Shown: piece after piece, positions 8,955 to 18,421 of the stretch
Position numbering within the stretch: position 1 is the stretch's first letter
Layout of the letters: every line of letters begins with the position of its first letter
From: Chitinophagaceae bacterium
GTDB taxonomy: Bacteria; Bacteroidota; Bacteroidia; Cytophagales; JASGCU01
Assembly (NCBI GenBank): GCA_030053935.1
Contig: JASGCU010000009.1
Coordinates: 6,294-47,548 of the forward strand
Direction: 5' to 3'
Length of the DNA stretch: 41,255 nucleotides
Position numbers and translations under genes: made by a program
The notes under the pieces: model-generated
The model's input: the letters and a program-made list of their open reading frames with translations, nothing else
What the model was told of the DNA's origin: nothing
The model's database searches: none

Positions 8955-10430
8955 TTAATACGCTCTTGCAAAAATAACTCTTCTTTCAGATTTTTTTCCG
9001 GATATAATGCATTTCCCTTCTTCTTTTTCGGCTCCCAAAGGAATACATCGTATAGTTGCTTTTGTTTCCTCTTTAATTTTCTCTTCTGTGCTTGCCTCCC
9101 CATCCCAATGAGCAAGTAAAAATCCCCCTTTTTCTTCTAATACTTCCTTAAATTCTGTATAGGTATCTACTTTATAAGTATTTGCGTTTCTAAAATGAAG
9201 TGCCTTTGTATATATAGAACTTTGCATTTCTGTTAATACATTTTGAATATACTTTTCAAAATTATTGTCTAATGGAATAGTCGTTTTGGTAAGAGTATCT
9301 CTGCGGGCTACTTCTACTGTATTATTTTGTATATCTTTTGGTCCTATCGCTATGCGAATGGGAACTCCCTTGAGTTCGTATTCGGCAAACTTCCATCCTG
9401 GTTTTTGGTTATCAGTGCTATCATATTTGACAGATATGTGTATTTTTTTTAAATGAGTGCTTATCCGAGTAACTACCTCAGATATTTTTTGAAATTCTTC
9501 CTGAGTTTTAAATATAGGTATTATTACTACTTGTATAGGAGCGAGATTCGGTGGTAAAACAAGTCCATTATCGTCAGAATGAGCCATAATAAGTGCTCCC
9601 ATCATTCTCGTACTTACGCCCCATGAGGTTCCCCAAACATGTTCTAACTTTCCTTCGGTTGATTGAAAGGTCACATCAAATGCTTTAGCAAAGTTTTGCC
9701 CCAAAAAATGAGAAGTCCCTACTTGTAATGCTTTCCCATCTTGCATCAGTGCTTCTAAACAATACGTTTCCACTGCTCCCGCAAATTTTTCGGCTTCAGA
9801 TTTTACTCCTTTCAGAGCAGGAATTGCTAAAAAATTATTCACAAATTCATAATATACATTGAGCATTTGAATAGTTTCTTTTCTTGCTTCCTCTTCTGTG
9901 GCGTGGGCGGTGTGTCCTTCCTGCCATAAAAACTCCGATGTTCTTAAAAAAAGCCGAGTTCTCATTTCCCAACGAACCACGTTCGCCCATTGATTGATAA
10001 GTATCGGTAAATCCCTATACGATTGTATCCAATTTTTGTAACTATTCCAAATAACCGTCTCTGAAGTAGGACGAACTATCAGTTCTTCCTCTAATTTTGC
10101 ATCGGGGTCTACAATAACTTCACCTTTTTCGTTACTTTTTAATCTATAATGCGTCACCACAGCACATTCTTTGGCAAACCCTTCTATGTGAGATGCTTCT
10201 TTGCTCAAATATGACTTTGGAATAAAGAGGGGAAAATATGCATTTACATGCCCTGTTTCCTTAAACATAGTATCTAATTGCTGTTGCATCTTTTCCCATA
10301 TTGCATATCCGTAGGGTTTTATGACCATACATCCCCGAACAGAAGAATTTTCTGCTAAATCTGCCCTTTTTACCAATTCATTATACCACAGGGAGTAATC
10401 TTCGCTTCGTTTTGGAAGTGGTTTATTCAT
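8955..10430 (-). CDS. proS: Prolyl-tRNA synthetase
   Basis: Class II aminoacyl-tRNA synthetase that charges tRNA-Pro. At 491 residues it is the archaeal/eukaryote-like type without the editing insertion. Class II motif 2 is visible around [20 protein letters not shown] (about residues 150-170), preceded by VRPTSETV and followed by GHTAHAT. The anticodon-binding domain begins near residue 290 ([11 protein letters not shown]), and the chain ends with the type-specific C-terminal domain and a final tyrosine (FARAY). It starts the minus-strand unit proS-SRPBCC-queD; its promoter must lie in the large gap at 10431-11693. Confidence 0.95.
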   Translation of the reverse strand: MNKPLPKRSEDYSLWYNELVKRADLAENSSVRGCMVIKPYGYAIWEKMQQQLDTMFKETGHVNAYFPLFIPKSYLSKEASHIEGFAKECAVVTHYRLKSNEKGEVIVDPDAKLEEELIVRPTSETVIWNSYKNWIQSYRDLPILINQWANVVRWEMRTRLFLRTSEFLWQEGHTAHATEEEARKETIQMLNVYYEFVNNFLAIPALKGVKSEAEKFAGAVETYCLEALMQDGKALQVGTSHFLGQNFAKAFDVTFQSTEGKLEHVWGTSWGVSTRMMGALIMAHSDDNGLVLPPNLAPIQVVIIPIFKTQEEFQKISEVVTRISTHLKKIHISVKYDSTDNQKPGWKFAEYELKGVPIRIAIGPKDIQNNTVEVARRDTLTKTTIPLDNNFEKYIQNVLTEMQSSIYTKALHFRNANTYKVDTYTEFKEVLEEKGGFLLAHWDGEASTEEKIKEETKATIRCIPLGAEKEEGKCIISGKKSERRVIFARAY

Positions 10431-10826
10431 AAATTATAATCTATTTGAGATGGGTTAAATATTTGTTTTTTCAAGATAATATACCTTACCTTGTTTTTGT
10501 ACGTATGTAATAAAATTTTAATATTTCACAAAATATATAAAATAAATCTTTCACAAATAATTTCTCTTTTATTTGTGAAAAATAAATCAAAATCCATTCT
10601 CTTTTTCAAAATTATTCAGAAAACAGAAGAACTCTTATTAAAATCAAACATCCTTAAAAAGAGGGGCTTATATACCTTATAATTATAAATAGCTTTATTA
10701 TGACTTATTTTAGAAATCAATCGAGAATACATTATAAATGGATTAACATTGCCAAAGTTTTATTATACCTTAGTTCTCCTTTTATTCTCTATCCACATAG
10801 TGCAACCTTCCTAATAAGAGCAACAA

Positions 10827-10868
10827 AAAAAACTTCTCTCAAGATGTTCATCTCAAAAGAAGTTTTTT
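10827..10868. terminator. Strong terminator-like hairpin
   Basis: Perfect 11-bp inverted repeat AAAAAACTTCT (10827-10837) and AGAAGTTTTTT (10858-10868). Read on the minus strand it is followed by an unbroken run of eight T residues including those in the stem, as in an intrinsic terminator; on plus the T run ends in GC. It ends no recognised gene, so it may terminate an unannotated minus-strand transcript upstream of proS. Confidence 0.5.
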
Positions 10869-11100
10869 GCTATTGGTGGTGAAAGATGTGTTCTAAAAAA
10901 TGGAACTTTGACTTATGGTGGGTTTTAAATTTTTTTTTAGGTTTTAATCTTTAAAAATATAAGAACACATTTATATATTTAAAAAGTCAAAACAAAAGTA
11001 CATATTTCATTCTTATTAGTTTACATTTTTTCTAATTTTTCTAAAAAAATAGTTTGGATTCATCTTTTTTTATACTCTTTTACTGACTAAGCACACATAT

Positions 11101-11168
11101 CTTGAGACCGTTGCGAATTAAAAACGTAAAAAACGAATATTTTATTTCACGAATATTATGGTCTTGAG
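11101..11168 (+). other. Long-range stem with G-U wobbles
   Basis: CTTGAGACC (11101-11109) can pair with GGTCTTGAG (11160-11168) as nine consecutive pairs, two of them G-U wobbles. Wobbles pair only in the plus-strand RNA, which hints at a plus-strand structured transcript. The enclosed 50 bases contain the direct repeat ACGAATATT twice. Weak evidence on its own. Confidence 0.25.
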
Positions 11169-11378
11169 GTTCATTTTATTTTTATTTGTTTTTAGAAGAG
11201 TTCTAAAAACTGATTGTCTATTATAAATAGTTATCTAAATTCTTATTATTTATCTGATAATTTTTATGTATGCTCGTCTAAAAAGTGAACTTTTAGATCC
11301 TATCAATACTCATTTAGTATATTTTTTTATTTTTCAAATTATTTTCTAATTTTTTAATAGAATGAGTATATAAAAAAT

Positions 11379-11446
11379 CGGTAGAAAAAAGGGCTTTCTC
11401 CCTCTACCGAATAGTGGTATTATTCGCCCCGAACGGTCGTACCATT
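11379..11446. ncRNA. Candidate structured RNA / terminator cluster
   Basis: Three hairpins follow each other: CGGTAG/CTACCG (11379-11384, 11404-11409) with an inner AGGG/CCCT; GAATA/TATTC (11409-11413, 11421-11425); and GAAcGGT/ACCaTTC (11431-11446) with one mismatch. The block is richer in G+C than its surroundings. On the minus strand the first stem is followed by GATTTTTT, as in an intrinsic terminator, so a small minus-strand RNA ending near 11371 is possible. A plus-strand leader of ribBA is the alternative. No known RNA family recognised. Confidence 0.3.
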
Positions 11447-11693
11447 CAAACTTCCATTAACCCCTCATTTAATTCATAATAAAAGAATAACCCACGAAAG
11501 AACTCATTGTCTACGAGGAAAATATATTACTCTCAAATACATATTGATTGTTTGATACCTCTATTATTTCTCAAAAAAATGTCTAAAAATGAAAAAGAAA
11601 TGTATAAAATGAGAAAATATATTGCTTTGTATTATCATTGTGAAAAAGAATAAAATAATTCATAATTCAAAATGTATAGTATAAAAGAAAGAT

Positions 11694-12902
11694 ATGAACA
11701 CTATCGCCGAGGCAATGGAAAGTATAAGAGCGGGAAACATTATTATTGTAGTAGATGATGAAGACAGGGAAAACGAAGGGGACTTTATATGTGCTTCCGA
11801 GAAAGTGACCCCTGAAATAATCAATTTTATGAGTAAGCATGGGCGGGGCCTCATCTGTGTTTCTTTGTTAGCAGATAGATGTGAAGAATTAGGATTGGAA
11901 TTAATGATAGAAAAAAATACAGCTCTCCACAAAACTCCATTTACTATTCCCGTAGATTTGATAGGAAGTGGTGTAACTACGGGAATTTCTGCATCGGACA
12001 GATGTAAGACCATACAAGCATTAGTAAATACCGCTACCAAAAAAGAAGACCTTGCTAAACCCGGACATATATTCCCTCTCAAAGCCCAAAAAGAAGGTGT
12101 TTTGAAAAGAACGGGACATACCGAAGCATCTATGGATTTTGCAAGAATATCGGGATTATATCCTTCTGGTGTTTTAGTGGAAATTATGAGTGAAGATGGT
12201 ACTATGGCAAGGGTTCCCGAGCTTTTAGATATTGCCAAAAAGTATAACATCTGCATTGTATCCATAAAAAACTTGATAGAATACCGATTAAAAACAGAAT
12301 CCTGCATTCAAAGAGGAGTCACTATCAAACTTCCTACGGAATACGGTATGTTTGACCTCGTTATCTATACCCAAACTACCACTCAAGAAAAGCATTTTGC
12401 CCTCGTAAAGGGAACTTTTTCGCATGATGAGCCTGTTTTGGTGCGGGTTCATTCGTCTTGTATGACAGGAGATATATTTGGTTCTATGCGATGTGATTGT
12501 GGATTACAACTGAAAAATGCAATGAAATTAGTAGAAAAAGAAAAAAAAGGACTGATTCTGTATATGAACCAAGAGGGGAGAGGGATAGGTATTGAAAATA
12601 AATTAAAAGCGTACAAACTTCAAGAAGAGGGCATGGATACGGTAGATGCCAATATTCACATGGGATTTAAACCCGATGAAAGGGACTATGGCATTGGGGC
12701 ACAGATAATAAAAAATTTGAATATATCAAAAGTACGACTTATCACAAATAATCCTAAAAAAAGAGCGGGGATGAGAGGCTATGGAATAGAAATAGTAGAA
12801 AATGTTCCTTTAGAGATACCTGCTAATATCCATAATATACAATACCTTACCACCAAAAGAGATAAATTAGGGCATGAAATACTGCAAAAAGAATCAAAAT
12901 AA
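11694..12902 (+). CDS. ribBA: Bifunctional DHBP synthase / GTP cyclohydrolase II
   Basis: 402-residue fusion that provides both precursors of riboflavin. The N-terminal RibB half (about 1-200) converts ribulose 5-phosphate to 3,4-dihydroxy-2-butanone 4-phosphate and carries the acidic DDEDRENEGDF (21-31) and HTEASMD. The C-terminal RibA half opens the GTP ring: RVHSSCMTGDIFGS and MRCDCG hold the zinc cysteines, NQEGRGIG is the catalytic loop, and TNNPKK follows near the end. The 1.26-kb leader raises the question of flavin control, but I found no FMN riboswitch signature. It appears monocistronic, with 110 bases to the SDR gene. Confidence 0.95.
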   Translation: MNTIAEAMESIRAGNIIIVVDDEDRENEGDFICASEKVTPEIINFMSKHGRGLICVSLLADRCEELGLELMIEKNTALHKTPFTIPVDLIGSGVTTGISASDRCKTIQALVNTATKKEDLAKPGHIFPLKAQKEGVLKRTGHTEASMDFARISGLYPSGVLVEIMSEDGTMARVPELLDIAKKYNICIVSIKNLIEYRLKTESCIQRGVTIKLPTEYGMFDLVIYTQTTTQEKHFALVKGTFSHDEPVLVRVHSSCMTGDIFGSMRCDCGLQLKNAMKLVEKEKKGLILYMNQEGRGIGIENKLKAYKLQEEGMDTVDANIHMGFKPDERDYGIGAQIIKNLNISKVRLITNNPKKRAGMRGYGIEIVENVPLEIPANIHNIQYLTTKRDKLGHEILQKESK

Positions 12903-13012
12903 AGGGAGATTTTGTGTTTTTGTATATCATTAATTTCATAAAAGAGAAAATTACAAAAATAGTATAATTTGCAATTACAGTTATTTTTCTATTTATAATA
13001 CTTTACAACAAT

Positions 13013-13834
13013 ATGTCATACTATAAAAATAAAACAGTTATCATCACAGGAGCAAGTAGAGGAATAGGACTTTCTATAGGGGTACGATTAGCGAGGGAAG
13101 GAGCAAATATTGCTATTTTTGCAAAAACAGATTCTGCACATCCCAAATTACCAGGTACCATATATATAGCTGCCGAAGAGATAGAAAGGGCAGGCGGAAA
13201 GGCATTTCCTTATAAAGTAGATATACGAGACGAGGAAACGGTAAAAATAGCAATAGAGAAGACCGTAGAAACCTTCGGTGGAGTTGATATTTTAATAAAT
13301 AACGCAAGTGCTATTTCCCTTACGGACACAATTAATACAGATATGAAAAAATTTGATTTAATGCATCAAATTAATACGAGAGGAACTTTTTTGGTATCCA
13401 AGTATTGTATTCCCTATCTTACAAAATCAAAAAATGCCCATATACTTAACATTTCTCCGCCATTGAGTATGGATCCCAAGTGGTTTAAAAATCATGTAGC
13501 ATATACAATAGCAAAATATGGTATGAGTATGTGTGTTTTAGGAATGTCAGAAGAACTCCGTGCATCTAATATAGCAGTAAATGCTTTATGGCCTAGGACA
13601 CTTATCGCAACTTCAGCAGTAAATAATTTATTAGGAGGGGAAAAGATAATGCAGCATGCAAGAAATTCTGACATAGTAGCAGACGCTGCTTTTTTTATTC
13701 TGCAAAAAAATTCTTCTCTTTTTACAGGTAACTTTTGTATAGATGAAGAGATTCTAAAAGAGAATAGCATAACAGATTTTACTCCGTATGCTATAAATCC
13801 TGCTAAAAATCTTATGACTGACCTGTTTTTATAA
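13013..13834 (+). CDS. Short-chain dehydrogenase, HSDL2-like
   Basis: 273-residue short-chain dehydrogenase/reductase. The Rossmann motif TGASRGIG lies at about 11-18, NNAS near 91-94, a Ser in LNISPP, and the catalytic Tyr-Lys pair in YTIAKYG (about 164-170). The segment PKLPGTIYIAAEEIERAGG after the cofactor site is typical of the subgroup related to human HSDL2, in which the substrate is unknown or lipid-like. No SCP2 domain follows. It ends two bases before the stop of the convergent DedA gene, so there is no room for a separate terminator. Confidence 0.8.
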   Translation: MSYYKNKTVIITGASRGIGLSIGVRLAREGANIAIFAKTDSAHPKLPGTIYIAAEEIERAGGKAFPYKVDIRDEETVKIAIEKTVETFGGVDILINNASAISLTDTINTDMKKFDLMHQINTRGTFLVSKYCIPYLTKSKNAHILNISPPLSMDPKWFKNHVAYTIAKYGMSMCVLGMSEELRASNIAVNALWPRTLIATSAVNNLLGGEKIMQHARNSDIVADAAFFILQKNSSLFTGNFCIDEEILKENSITDFTPYAINPAKNLMTDLFL

Positions 13835-13836
13835 AC

Positions 13837-14499
13837 TTATTTTTCTTGTTTTTTAGATGTAAAAAACTTAAAAAGAACAGGAAAAGTAGTAACAGCAACT
13901 ATTCCAATAACAATAATTTCTAAGTGCTGTGTAAGATCAAATCCAAATTGTTTAAGGAAAATTTTTTGTAAAAAGAAGCCACCTAAAATCATAGAACTTA
14001 CCCAAGTAATAGAACCTATTATGTTAAAAAAAGAGAATTGTTTTTTATCCATATTTACTATTCCCGCTACAATGGGTGCAAAAGTTCTTATAAAAGGTAA
14101 AAATCTTGCTGCAAATATTGCTACTTTCCCATGTTTTTCATAGAATTCACTTGCTTGTATAAGGTACGCTTGTTTAAAAAACAGATTATCTTTCCATTGG
14201 TACATTCGTTTTCCTACTTTATGTCCTGTCCAATATCCTATACTATTTCCTAAAATACCTGCAAAAGATACCATGCTTATTAAAAAAAGTAAGCACAGTA
14301 AGGGATTTTCTATAGGGAAATATACTTTAATAATATCTATTGCATAAATTCCCGTTACAAATAATAAGCTATCACCGGGTAAGAAAAATCCAGCAAATAG
14401 ACCTGTTTCCGCAAATACTATAAAAATGATGAGCCATAATCCACCATTTTCTATATAAAATTGTGGTTGAAGTAAGCTGAGCCAATTAAAATTTTCCAT
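13837..14499 (-). CDS. DedA-family membrane protein
   Basis: 220-residue integral membrane protein of the DedA/VTT family. The diagnostic early segment FAETGLFAGFFLPGDSLLF (about 24-42) is followed by hydrophobic spans near 60-85, 110-135, 150-170 and 185-205, and by the RFLPFIRTFAPIVAG motif with its essential arginines (about 131-145). Members act as undecaprenyl-phosphate or phospholipid flippases in the inner membrane. The basic tail stays cytosolic. It is immediately downstream of the Gfo/Idh/MocA gene on the same strand (21 bases) and may be co-transcribed. Confidence 0.88.
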   Translation of the reverse strand: MENFNWLSLLQPQFYIENGGLWLIIFIVFAETGLFAGFFLPGDSLLFVTGIYAIDIIKVYFPIENPLLCLLFLISMVSFAGILGNSIGYWTGHKVGKRMYQWKDNLFFKQAYLIQASEFYEKHGKVAIFAARFLPFIRTFAPIVAGIVNMDKKQFSFFNIIGSITWVSSMILGGFFLQKIFLKQFGFDLTQHLEIIVIGIVAVTTFPVLFKFFTSKKQEK

Positions 14500-14520
14500 T
14501 TATATCATTGAATTGTTTAA

Positions 14521-15672
14521 TTAATATTGTATCCATTTTTGTTGACTTTGTGAGGATTGAATAACAGCGTCTATAAATTTCATTCCTCTGACTCCATCGT
14601 GAATGTTGGGAAAATCTAAATATTGATTGGGGATTTGTTTATTTTCTAATCTATAAGAGAGAGCGGTTGCTACGTTTTTATAAATATTTCCGAATGCTTC
14701 TAAGTATCCTTCGGGGTGACCTGCTGGAGTCCTTGTGTTCATTTTTGCACTACTTCCTAAATATCCCATACCTGTTCTGTAAATTTCAGTAGGTTTATCT
14801 AACCATTTTACTATGAGAGTATTTGGTTCCATTTGAGCCCATTGGATTCCTCCTTTTTCTCCGTAGACCCTTATATTGAGAGCATTTTCTTCACCTGCAC
14901 TAATTTGACTACAGTGGAGAACTCCTTTTGCACCATTGTTAAAACGTATGAGAATATTTCCGTCATCGTCTAAAAGCCGTCCCGAAACAAAAGTTGTAAT
15001 ATCAGCACAAAGTTCTGTTATTTGTAAGCCCGTAATGTATTCAGCAAGATTTGCTGCATGTGTTCCTATATCGCCGATAGATCCTGCTTTGCCTGATTTT
15101 TTTGGGTCAGTTCTCCATGATGCTTGTTGGTTTCCCGTAGTTTCTATCGCCGTAGAGAGCCATCCCTGAGGATATTCTACTACTATTTTCCTTATATTTC
15201 CAAATATATTAGATGCTATCATTTCTTTTGCTTGTTTTACCATTGGGTACCCGGTATAAGTATGTGTAACGGCAAATAATAAATCTGTTTTTTGCACTAA
15301 TTTTTCTAATTCTATTGCTTCTGATACACTAAAAGAAAGGGGTTTTTCACATACTACATGGAATCCATGTTCTAATGCAAGTTTTGATGGTTCAAAGTGA
15401 ACGTGATTAGGAGTAACAATAGTTACAAAATCTATTTTTTTATCTACGGGCATTTTACTTTCTTTCTCAAAAAATTCGTAGTAGTTTGGATATATTCTAT
15501 CTCTTTCTATAAATAAATCTTGTCCCGAAAGCATAGATATTTCTGGATCCAAGTGAAAAGCTCCTGCACAGATATCTATTTGATTATCTAACCTTATAGC
15601 ATATCTGTGAATTGCACCTATAAAAGCGCCTCTTCCACCGCCTATCATACCCATTCGTATTTTCCTATTCAT
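14521..15672 (-). CDS. Gfo/Idh/MocA-family oxidoreductase
   Basis: 383-residue NAD(P)-dependent sugar oxidoreductase. The N-terminal Rossmann motif is MIGGGRGAFIGAIHR (about 9-23), and the family's CEKPLS motif, whose Lys is catalytic, lies near residue 125. DIGTHAANLAEYITG (about 200-215) supplies the usual catalytic Asp and His. No signal peptide is present, so it acts in the cytosol. The substrate is likely a sugar or cyclitol but cannot be named. It overlaps the preceding 137-codon gene by 8 bases, and a second, Tat-exported member of the family is the next gene upstream, which suggests a shared sugar-conversion pathway. Confidence 0.85.
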   Translation of the reverse strand: MNRKIRMGMIGGGRGAFIGAIHRYAIRLDNQIDICAGAFHLDPEISMLSGQDLFIERDRIYPNYYEFFEKESKMPVDKKIDFVTIVTPNHVHFEPSKLALEHGFHVVCEKPLSFSVSEAIELEKLVQKTDLLFAVTHTYTGYPMVKQAKEMIASNIFGNIRKIVVEYPQGWLSTAIETTGNQQASWRTDPKKSGKAGSIGDIGTHAANLAEYITGLQITELCADITTFVSGRLLDDDGNILIRFNNGAKGVLHCSQISAGEENALNIRVYGEKGGIQWAQMEPNTLIVKWLDKPTEIYRTGMGYLGSSAKMNTRTPAGHPEGYLEAFGNIYKNVATALSYRLENKQIPNQYLDFPNIHDGVRGMKFIDAVIQSSQSQQKWIQY

Positions 15673-16078
15673 CTGTTTGTTTGTTTAGTATTTCATCATC
15701 CATTATTTTTTCTAGTCCATCTAGAATTTCTTCTGCTTTTTTAAAAGCAACAATTGCTACATCCATATCTTGATTACCATCACAATGCATAGACATGTGA
15801 AATGTATCGTAAGCTACGGCAAATGCTTCGGATAGTTTTTTATTAACAACATAGAGTTCTCTTTCGTACCATTCTACTCTTTTTTTACCTTTTTTTTGAA
15901 CACCTCTCATTGCAAAAAATGTATCTAACCCACGTAAGATAGTTACATAGCCGTCATGCCCTACTTGTTTTACATATTTTTTATCTTGGTAATATCTATT
16001 TATAATATCGGGTTTCCCAAGCTCTAATAAACTTTGTTTTATTTCTAATATTTTAGTTTTATATTCTTCTAAATACAT
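15665..16078 (-). CDS. Small helical protein, possibly DUF5618-like
   Basis: 137-residue, strongly helical cytosolic protein without signal or membrane segment. The central YYQDKKYVKQVGHDGYVTIL (about 29-48) and the DTFFAMRG stretch recall the DUF5618 group of Bacteroidota, but I am only moderately sure. The general look, alternating helices with conserved Tyr/His and acidic residues, would suit a HEPN-like fold. It lies between two Gfo/Idh/MocA genes, overlapping the downstream one by 8 bases and 15 bases after the upstream one, so it belongs to their operon. No function assigned. Confidence 0.65.
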   Translation of the reverse strand: MYLEEYKTKILEIKQSLLELGKPDIINRYYQDKKYVKQVGHDGYVTILRGLDTFFAMRGVQKKGKKRVEWYERELYVVNKKLSEAFAVAYDTFHMSMHCDGNQDMDVAIVAFKKAEEILDGLEKIMDDEILNKQTDE

Positions 16079-16093
16079 ATAGTTACGTTTATA

Positions 16094-17506
16094 TTAAATA
16101 CCTTGTAGTTCCCATCCATTTCTATACTTTCTTTTCACGAATTGATTGGCTTCTTCAAAATTTGTTATTTGTAATTTTGATGCATCCCATAATAGTTTTT
16201 TCCTTCCGGGATAAGTATTATCACGTTTTATTTGATATGTTCTGAGGGCTACGTTTCCTAATAATATAGCTTCTGTAAAAGGTCCGCTGAAATCAAAATC
16301 TGAACTTGTTTTGGAATTTCCATATCCTTTTATACAAGCATTTACCCATTGCACATAATGTCCTTCGGGAACTCTTGGTAGTGTTTCGGAGGGGAATGTT
16401 TCGTTTTGCATCCTATAAGAAGGTAGTAATATAGGTTTTTCAGCCCACATTTCTGCTATTATTTTTCCTTTTGTTCCTTCCATTATTATGCCTCCGTCTT
16501 TGCTTCCCATATTTTCATTAGGCAAAAGTTCTACGGGTCTTTGTGGTAATAGTCCTCCATCCATCCATGTAAGTTTTATGTTCCCTTTGCCGTCTGTACG
16601 TGGAAAATTAAAATATATAACAGAAGAAGAGGGGCAACTATCTTTATAGTCCGCTTCCTTAAAAAAATCTTCCCATACTGTAGTTGCACTACATTCTACT
16701 TCATTAGCGTATTTTACGGGTAGTATTCTAAAAAAAGGATCTAAAATATGACAACCCATATCTCCTAAAGCTCCTGTTCCATAGTTCCACCATCCTCGCC
16801 AATTAAATGGATGGTATGCGGGGTTATAATCTATATATTCTGTGCATCCAATCCATAAATCCCATTCTAGTGTATTCGGAATAGGGTATTTTCCAGTTGG
16901 GGTTTTTATACCTTGGGGCCAAACAGGTCTATTTGTCCATGAGATGACAGAAGTAACGTCACCTATTAAACCTGCTTCTATCCACTCTTTCATTTTTCTT
17001 ACATCGTTTCCGGAAGCACCTTGGTTACCCATTTGTGTAACTACTTTATATTTTTTTGATGCTTCTGTTAATATTCTTGCTTCGTAGATATTATGTGTGA
17101 GTGGTTTTTGCACATAAACATGCTTTCCCATTGACATTGCGGTAAGTGTTGGGTGGGTGTGGCTGTGATCCGGGGTTGATACAGAAACAGCATCTAATTT
17201 TTCTTTTTCTAACATAACCCGCCAATCTTTATAATAGGTTGCTTGAGGAAAGTTCTTTCGGGATTCGTAAGCAGAATTATCGTCTACATCACAAAGTGCG
17301 ACTATTTTCGCATTTGGGCTTTTGGAAAATTCTGCTATATCACCTCTTCCTTTCCCTCCGACTCCTATCCCTCCTATGTATAATGTATCACTCGGAGCTA
17401 CATAACCTTTTCCTAATACAAAACGCGGTACTATGGTTATACCAGCCAATGCGATACTTGTGTTTTTTAAAAATTCTCTTCTAGATTTTTGTGTGTGTGT
17501 GTTCAT
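16094..17506 (-). CDS. Tat-exported Gfo/Idh/MocA-family oxidoreductase
   Basis: 470-residue oxidoreductase with an N-terminal twin-arginine signal: KSRREFLKNTSIALAG (about 7-22), a hydrophobic stretch and a small-residue cleavage region. Export in folded form with its NAD(P) cofactor is therefore likely, as in related Bacteroidota enzymes acting on periplasmic sugars. The Rossmann motif GGIGVGGKGRGD follows at about 44-55; the family EKP motif is VQKPLTH here, keeping the Lys. DMGCHILDPFF carries the catalytic Asp and His. It heads a group with a small helical protein and a second, cytosolic family member. The substrate is unknown. Confidence 0.88.
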   Translation of the reverse strand: MNTHTQKSRREFLKNTSIALAGITIVPRFVLGKGYVAPSDTLYIGGIGVGGKGRGDIAEFSKSPNAKIVALCDVDDNSAYESRKNFPQATYYKDWRVMLEKEKLDAVSVSTPDHSHTHPTLTAMSMGKHVYVQKPLTHNIYEARILTEASKKYKVVTQMGNQGASGNDVRKMKEWIEAGLIGDVTSVISWTNRPVWPQGIKTPTGKYPIPNTLEWDLWIGCTEYIDYNPAYHPFNWRGWWNYGTGALGDMGCHILDPFFRILPVKYANEVECSATTVWEDFFKEADYKDSCPSSSVIYFNFPRTDGKGNIKLTWMDGGLLPQRPVELLPNENMGSKDGGIIMEGTKGKIIAEMWAEKPILLPSYRMQNETFPSETLPRVPEGHYVQWVNACIKGYGNSKTSSDFDFSGPFTEAILLGNVALRTYQIKRDNTYPGRKKLLWDASKLQITNFEEANQFVKRKYRNGWELQGI

Positions 17507-17696
17507 AATTTTTTAGGAATATAATGCATTATGATTTAATTTATTTGAGATATGCTAATAAATAAAAATATTGAACCAATTTACTATTTTTTTCTTTTTT
17601 CTATTCTTTTTGTTTCTATAAAGTGTTTTTTTATTTAAAATTATGGGTATATTGTAGAAAAATAATATATCAAAATATTGTTATGGAGAGTATATG

Positions 17697-18026
17697 TTAT
17701 TTTTCATTTCTATTTTTGAGGTAATTTTGAATTTTTGCCAATACTATATCTACTGCTATATTCAGAATCAAAGAAAAAAATCTGTTCAGTACCTTTTCTA
17801 TAATTCCATTCACAATGGGAGGGGGAGAGAATGGGGGATACTCTTTTTTTTTTTTGAAAAATGAATTGATACTATATGCTACAAAAGATATGCATAAAAC
17901 GGTAAGTATTATTTTGAAAAAAGTAAATGCGAATGCTTTAGATTCTTTGTTGACGGATACTTTTGCTTTTTTTTCTAATGCTAATAATATATTTTTTTTA
18001 TTATGGAGTGTGGGATTTCTCATCAT
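17697..18026 (-). CDS. Small membrane protein of unknown function
   Basis: 109-residue protein with a basic N-terminus, one clear membrane span (about residues 30-52, TFFKIILTVLCISFVAYSI), a proline-rich linker (KKKEYPPFSPPP) and a second, amphipathic hydrophobic stretch about 80-98. I do not recognise the family. It overlaps the end of the upstream holin-like gene by 26 bases, which supports expression from the same transcript. Pairs of a DUF1469 protein and a small helical membrane partner are common in envelope-stress operons, and this may be such a partner. Confidence 0.55.
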   Translation of the reverse strand: MMRNPTLHNKKNILLALEKKAKVSVNKESKAFAFTFFKIILTVLCISFVAYSINSFFKKKKEYPPFSPPPIVNGIIEKVLNRFFSLILNIAVDIVLAKIQNYLKNRNEK

Positions 18027-18411
18027 TATTTTTCTTTTGTATTTTTTGAGAAAGGGTTTCTATTTTTTCATCTATTTTAGTGGTTTCTAAAGATCTTTTT
18101 TCTATCATCTCGCTCAATCTCCCTGAAGCAAAAAATCTAAGAGAAATTATAAAGAAGAGAAGGTATATGAGAGAAACAATCAGCCATCCAATTATTGTAT
18201 TTTCCAATGCAAGGTTAATAGATACTGCTAAAAATATGCTGAAAAATAAGAGAAAAAAAAGAAATAAGACAAATACTATTACTATTCCTATTACTTTACT
18301 CAGTATTGCAGCAAAATATTCTGTTATGGTAAGTTTTACGAGCTCTACTTTTATTTCTATGTAATTTTTTATTGCTTCTACAAATCCATTCATTCCTAAA
18401 AATTGAAACAT
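18001..18411 (-). CDS. Phage-holin-family / DUF1469 membrane protein
   Basis: 136-residue protein with an amphipathic N-terminus (VEAIKNYIEIKVELVKLTI), two adjacent membrane spans (about 40-65 and 72-95) and a charged coiled-coil tail (about 100-136). This is the layout of the DUF1469 (Holin-X, YqjE-like) family, whose members are membrane proteins of unclear role and not true phage holins. It lies 10 bases after lipA on the same strand and overlaps the next small membrane gene. There is no phage gene nearby. Confidence 0.7.
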   Translation of the reverse strand: MFQFLGMNGFVEAIKNYIEIKVELVKLTITEYFAAILSKVIGIVIVFVLFLFFLLFFSIFLAVSINLALENTIIGWLIVSLIYLLFFIISLRFFASGRLSEMIEKRSLETTKIDEKIETLSQKIQKKNNDEKSHTP

Positions 18412-18421
18412 TTTTTTTAGT

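Larger units (their letters stand above)
10431..11693. other. 1.26-kb non-coding region with several hairpins
   Basis: This gap separates the divergent proS (minus) and ribBA (plus) genes and is far longer than other gaps here. Only short low-complexity frames (for example 10491-10682 and 10700-10882) occur in it, and I do not think they are genes; the second runs through a terminator-like hairpin. I see the hairpin at 10827-10868, a 9-bp pairing with two G-U wobbles at 11101-11168, and a trio of hairpins at 11379-11446. I looked for tRNA, tmRNA, SRP RNA, RNase P and FMN riboswitch signatures and recognised none. Promoters for proS and ribBA must lie within it. Confidence 0.6.

Noticed and set aside
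10700-10882. 60-codon plus-strand frame
   Set aside because: Runs through the terminator-like hairpin at 10827-10868 and has low-complexity content without a family.
11694-11694. FMN riboswitch upstream of ribBA
   Set aside because: The long leader invited the idea, but none of the conserved FMN-element boxes could be found in 11371-11693.
11660-12307. 215-codon minus-strand open frame across ribBA
   Set aside because: It lies antisense to the well-conserved RibB half, and its translation matches no recognisable family.
12963-12971. Bacteroidota -7 promoter box before the SDR at 13013
   Set aside because: TATAATTTG resembles TAnnTTTG but is one base too long, and no -33 element at the right distance stands out in such AT-rich DNA.
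18001-18411. Prophage holin
   Set aside because: The family name contains 'holin', but the protein is of the DUF1469 type and no phage gene is nearby.
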